Below are positions 63,852 through 64,000 of a stretch of 64,000 bases of DNA, piece after piece. The stretch covers positions 1,586,001 through 1,650,000 of the forward strand of contig NZ_LT707064.1 in NCBI RefSeq assembly GCF_900156465.1, given 5' to 3'. The DNA comes from Pseudomonas sp. 7SR1. Lineage in GTDB: Bacteria > Pseudomonadota > Gammaproteobacteria > Pseudomonadales > Pseudomonadaceae. The notes below the pieces were generated by a model. That model searched no databases. It was not told where the DNA came from and saw nothing but the letters and a program-made list of their open reading frames with translations. Position 1 is the stretch's first letter. Every line of letters starts with the position of its first letter. The position numbers were made by a program, and so were the translations under genes.

Positions 63852-64000
63852 CGAAAGCCAGGTCACCGGGAGGGTGAAGCCAATTCGCCAAGGCGATGGT
63901 GCGACCGACATGCGTGCAGGCGGCTCCACCGCTGTTGCGAGCAGGCCTTTCTCACAGGAAGGCACCGAGGCGATCAGAACATCATTCGCCACTGCCCCAT
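63852..64000. other. Tail after the pyc terminator, no gene recognised
   Basis: I see no frame with a convincing start, ribosome site or family match in these 149 bases. Only short frames exist on either strand. The next gene presumably starts outside the window. Confidence 0.4.

Noticed and set aside
63756..63992. A 78-residue minus-strand frame at the right edge
   Set aside because: It crosses the pyc terminator and the pycB end, has no ribosome site and no family match.

Overview
The window is chromosomal DNA of a fluorescent-group Pseudomonas. The evidence is the GC-rich, densely packed coding, the intact D-rhamnan (common polysaccharide antigen, A-band) O-chain cluster with its five accessory genes, the two-subunit pyruvate carboxylase pycA/pycB beside a divergent LysR regulator, typical Pseudomonas REP/REPIN hairpins, and three parS-type partition sites. 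The parS sites and the gene content (uvrD, pyc, zinc-starvation genes) point to an origin-proximal stretch. I see no rRNA, tRNA, CRISPR array, insertion sequence or prophage.

Layout. 1-595: a GlxA/FtrA-type regulator cut by the window edge. 924-5821: an operon holding a CPA2 antiporter, a radical amino-acid halogenase of the BesD/HalD type, a BesC-like haem-oxygenase-fold diiron oxidase, an EamA/RarD-type permease and an extra aspartate-semialdehyde dehydrogenase. This looks like a small pathway for a chlorinated, lysine-derived amino acid and is the most unusual metabolic locus here. 5881-8094: an LtaS-type membrane phosphotransferase. 8323-9978: a LysR regulator and a glutathione S-transferase. 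10057-19060 (minus): wbpZ, wbpY, wbpX, wzt, wzm, wbpW, gmd, rmd, which make GDP-D-rhamnose, polymerise D-rhamnan and export it by an ABC transporter. 19468-25226 (plus, divergent): two paralogous glycosyltransferases, two paralogous methyltransferases and an acyltransferase, all overlapping, probably modifying or capping that polymer. 25307-28649: a DUF3142 lipoprotein and a large exported protein. 28707-30107: dihydrolipoamide dehydrogenase.

30320-36241: four overlapping genes, three SPFH/HflK-HflC-like membrane proteins (one with a His-rich N-terminus) followed by a P1B metal ATPase. 36430-39146: two membrane-lipid enzymes, cyclopropane fatty acid synthase and cardiolipin synthase. 39288-39809: a DUF3617 protein. 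39823-47045: a zinc-starvation island with a metal ABC importer, zinc-independent FolE2, two COG0523 GTPases (one ZigA-like), a DUF1826 protein with a dioxygenase-like metal triad and a small exported protein; two Zur-type boxes sit at 43165-43184 and 43680-43702.

47058-54918: DUF3301, pdxY, an acyl-CoA thioesterase, a Kef-type antiporter, a SMI1/KNR4 protein, a Tim44-domain protein, a REPIN and uvrD. 55178-58069: a membrane PAS-GGDEF-EAL c-di-GMP protein. 58215-59081: an RpiR/HexR-type regulator with a HexR-consensus operator. 59255-63793: a small conserved protein, pycR, pycA and pycB, closed by a strong terminator. Most genes are ordinary core or near-core Pseudomonas functions. The halogenase operon, the SPFH-ATPase operon, the zinc island with its DUF1826 protein, and the parS sites deserve most attention.
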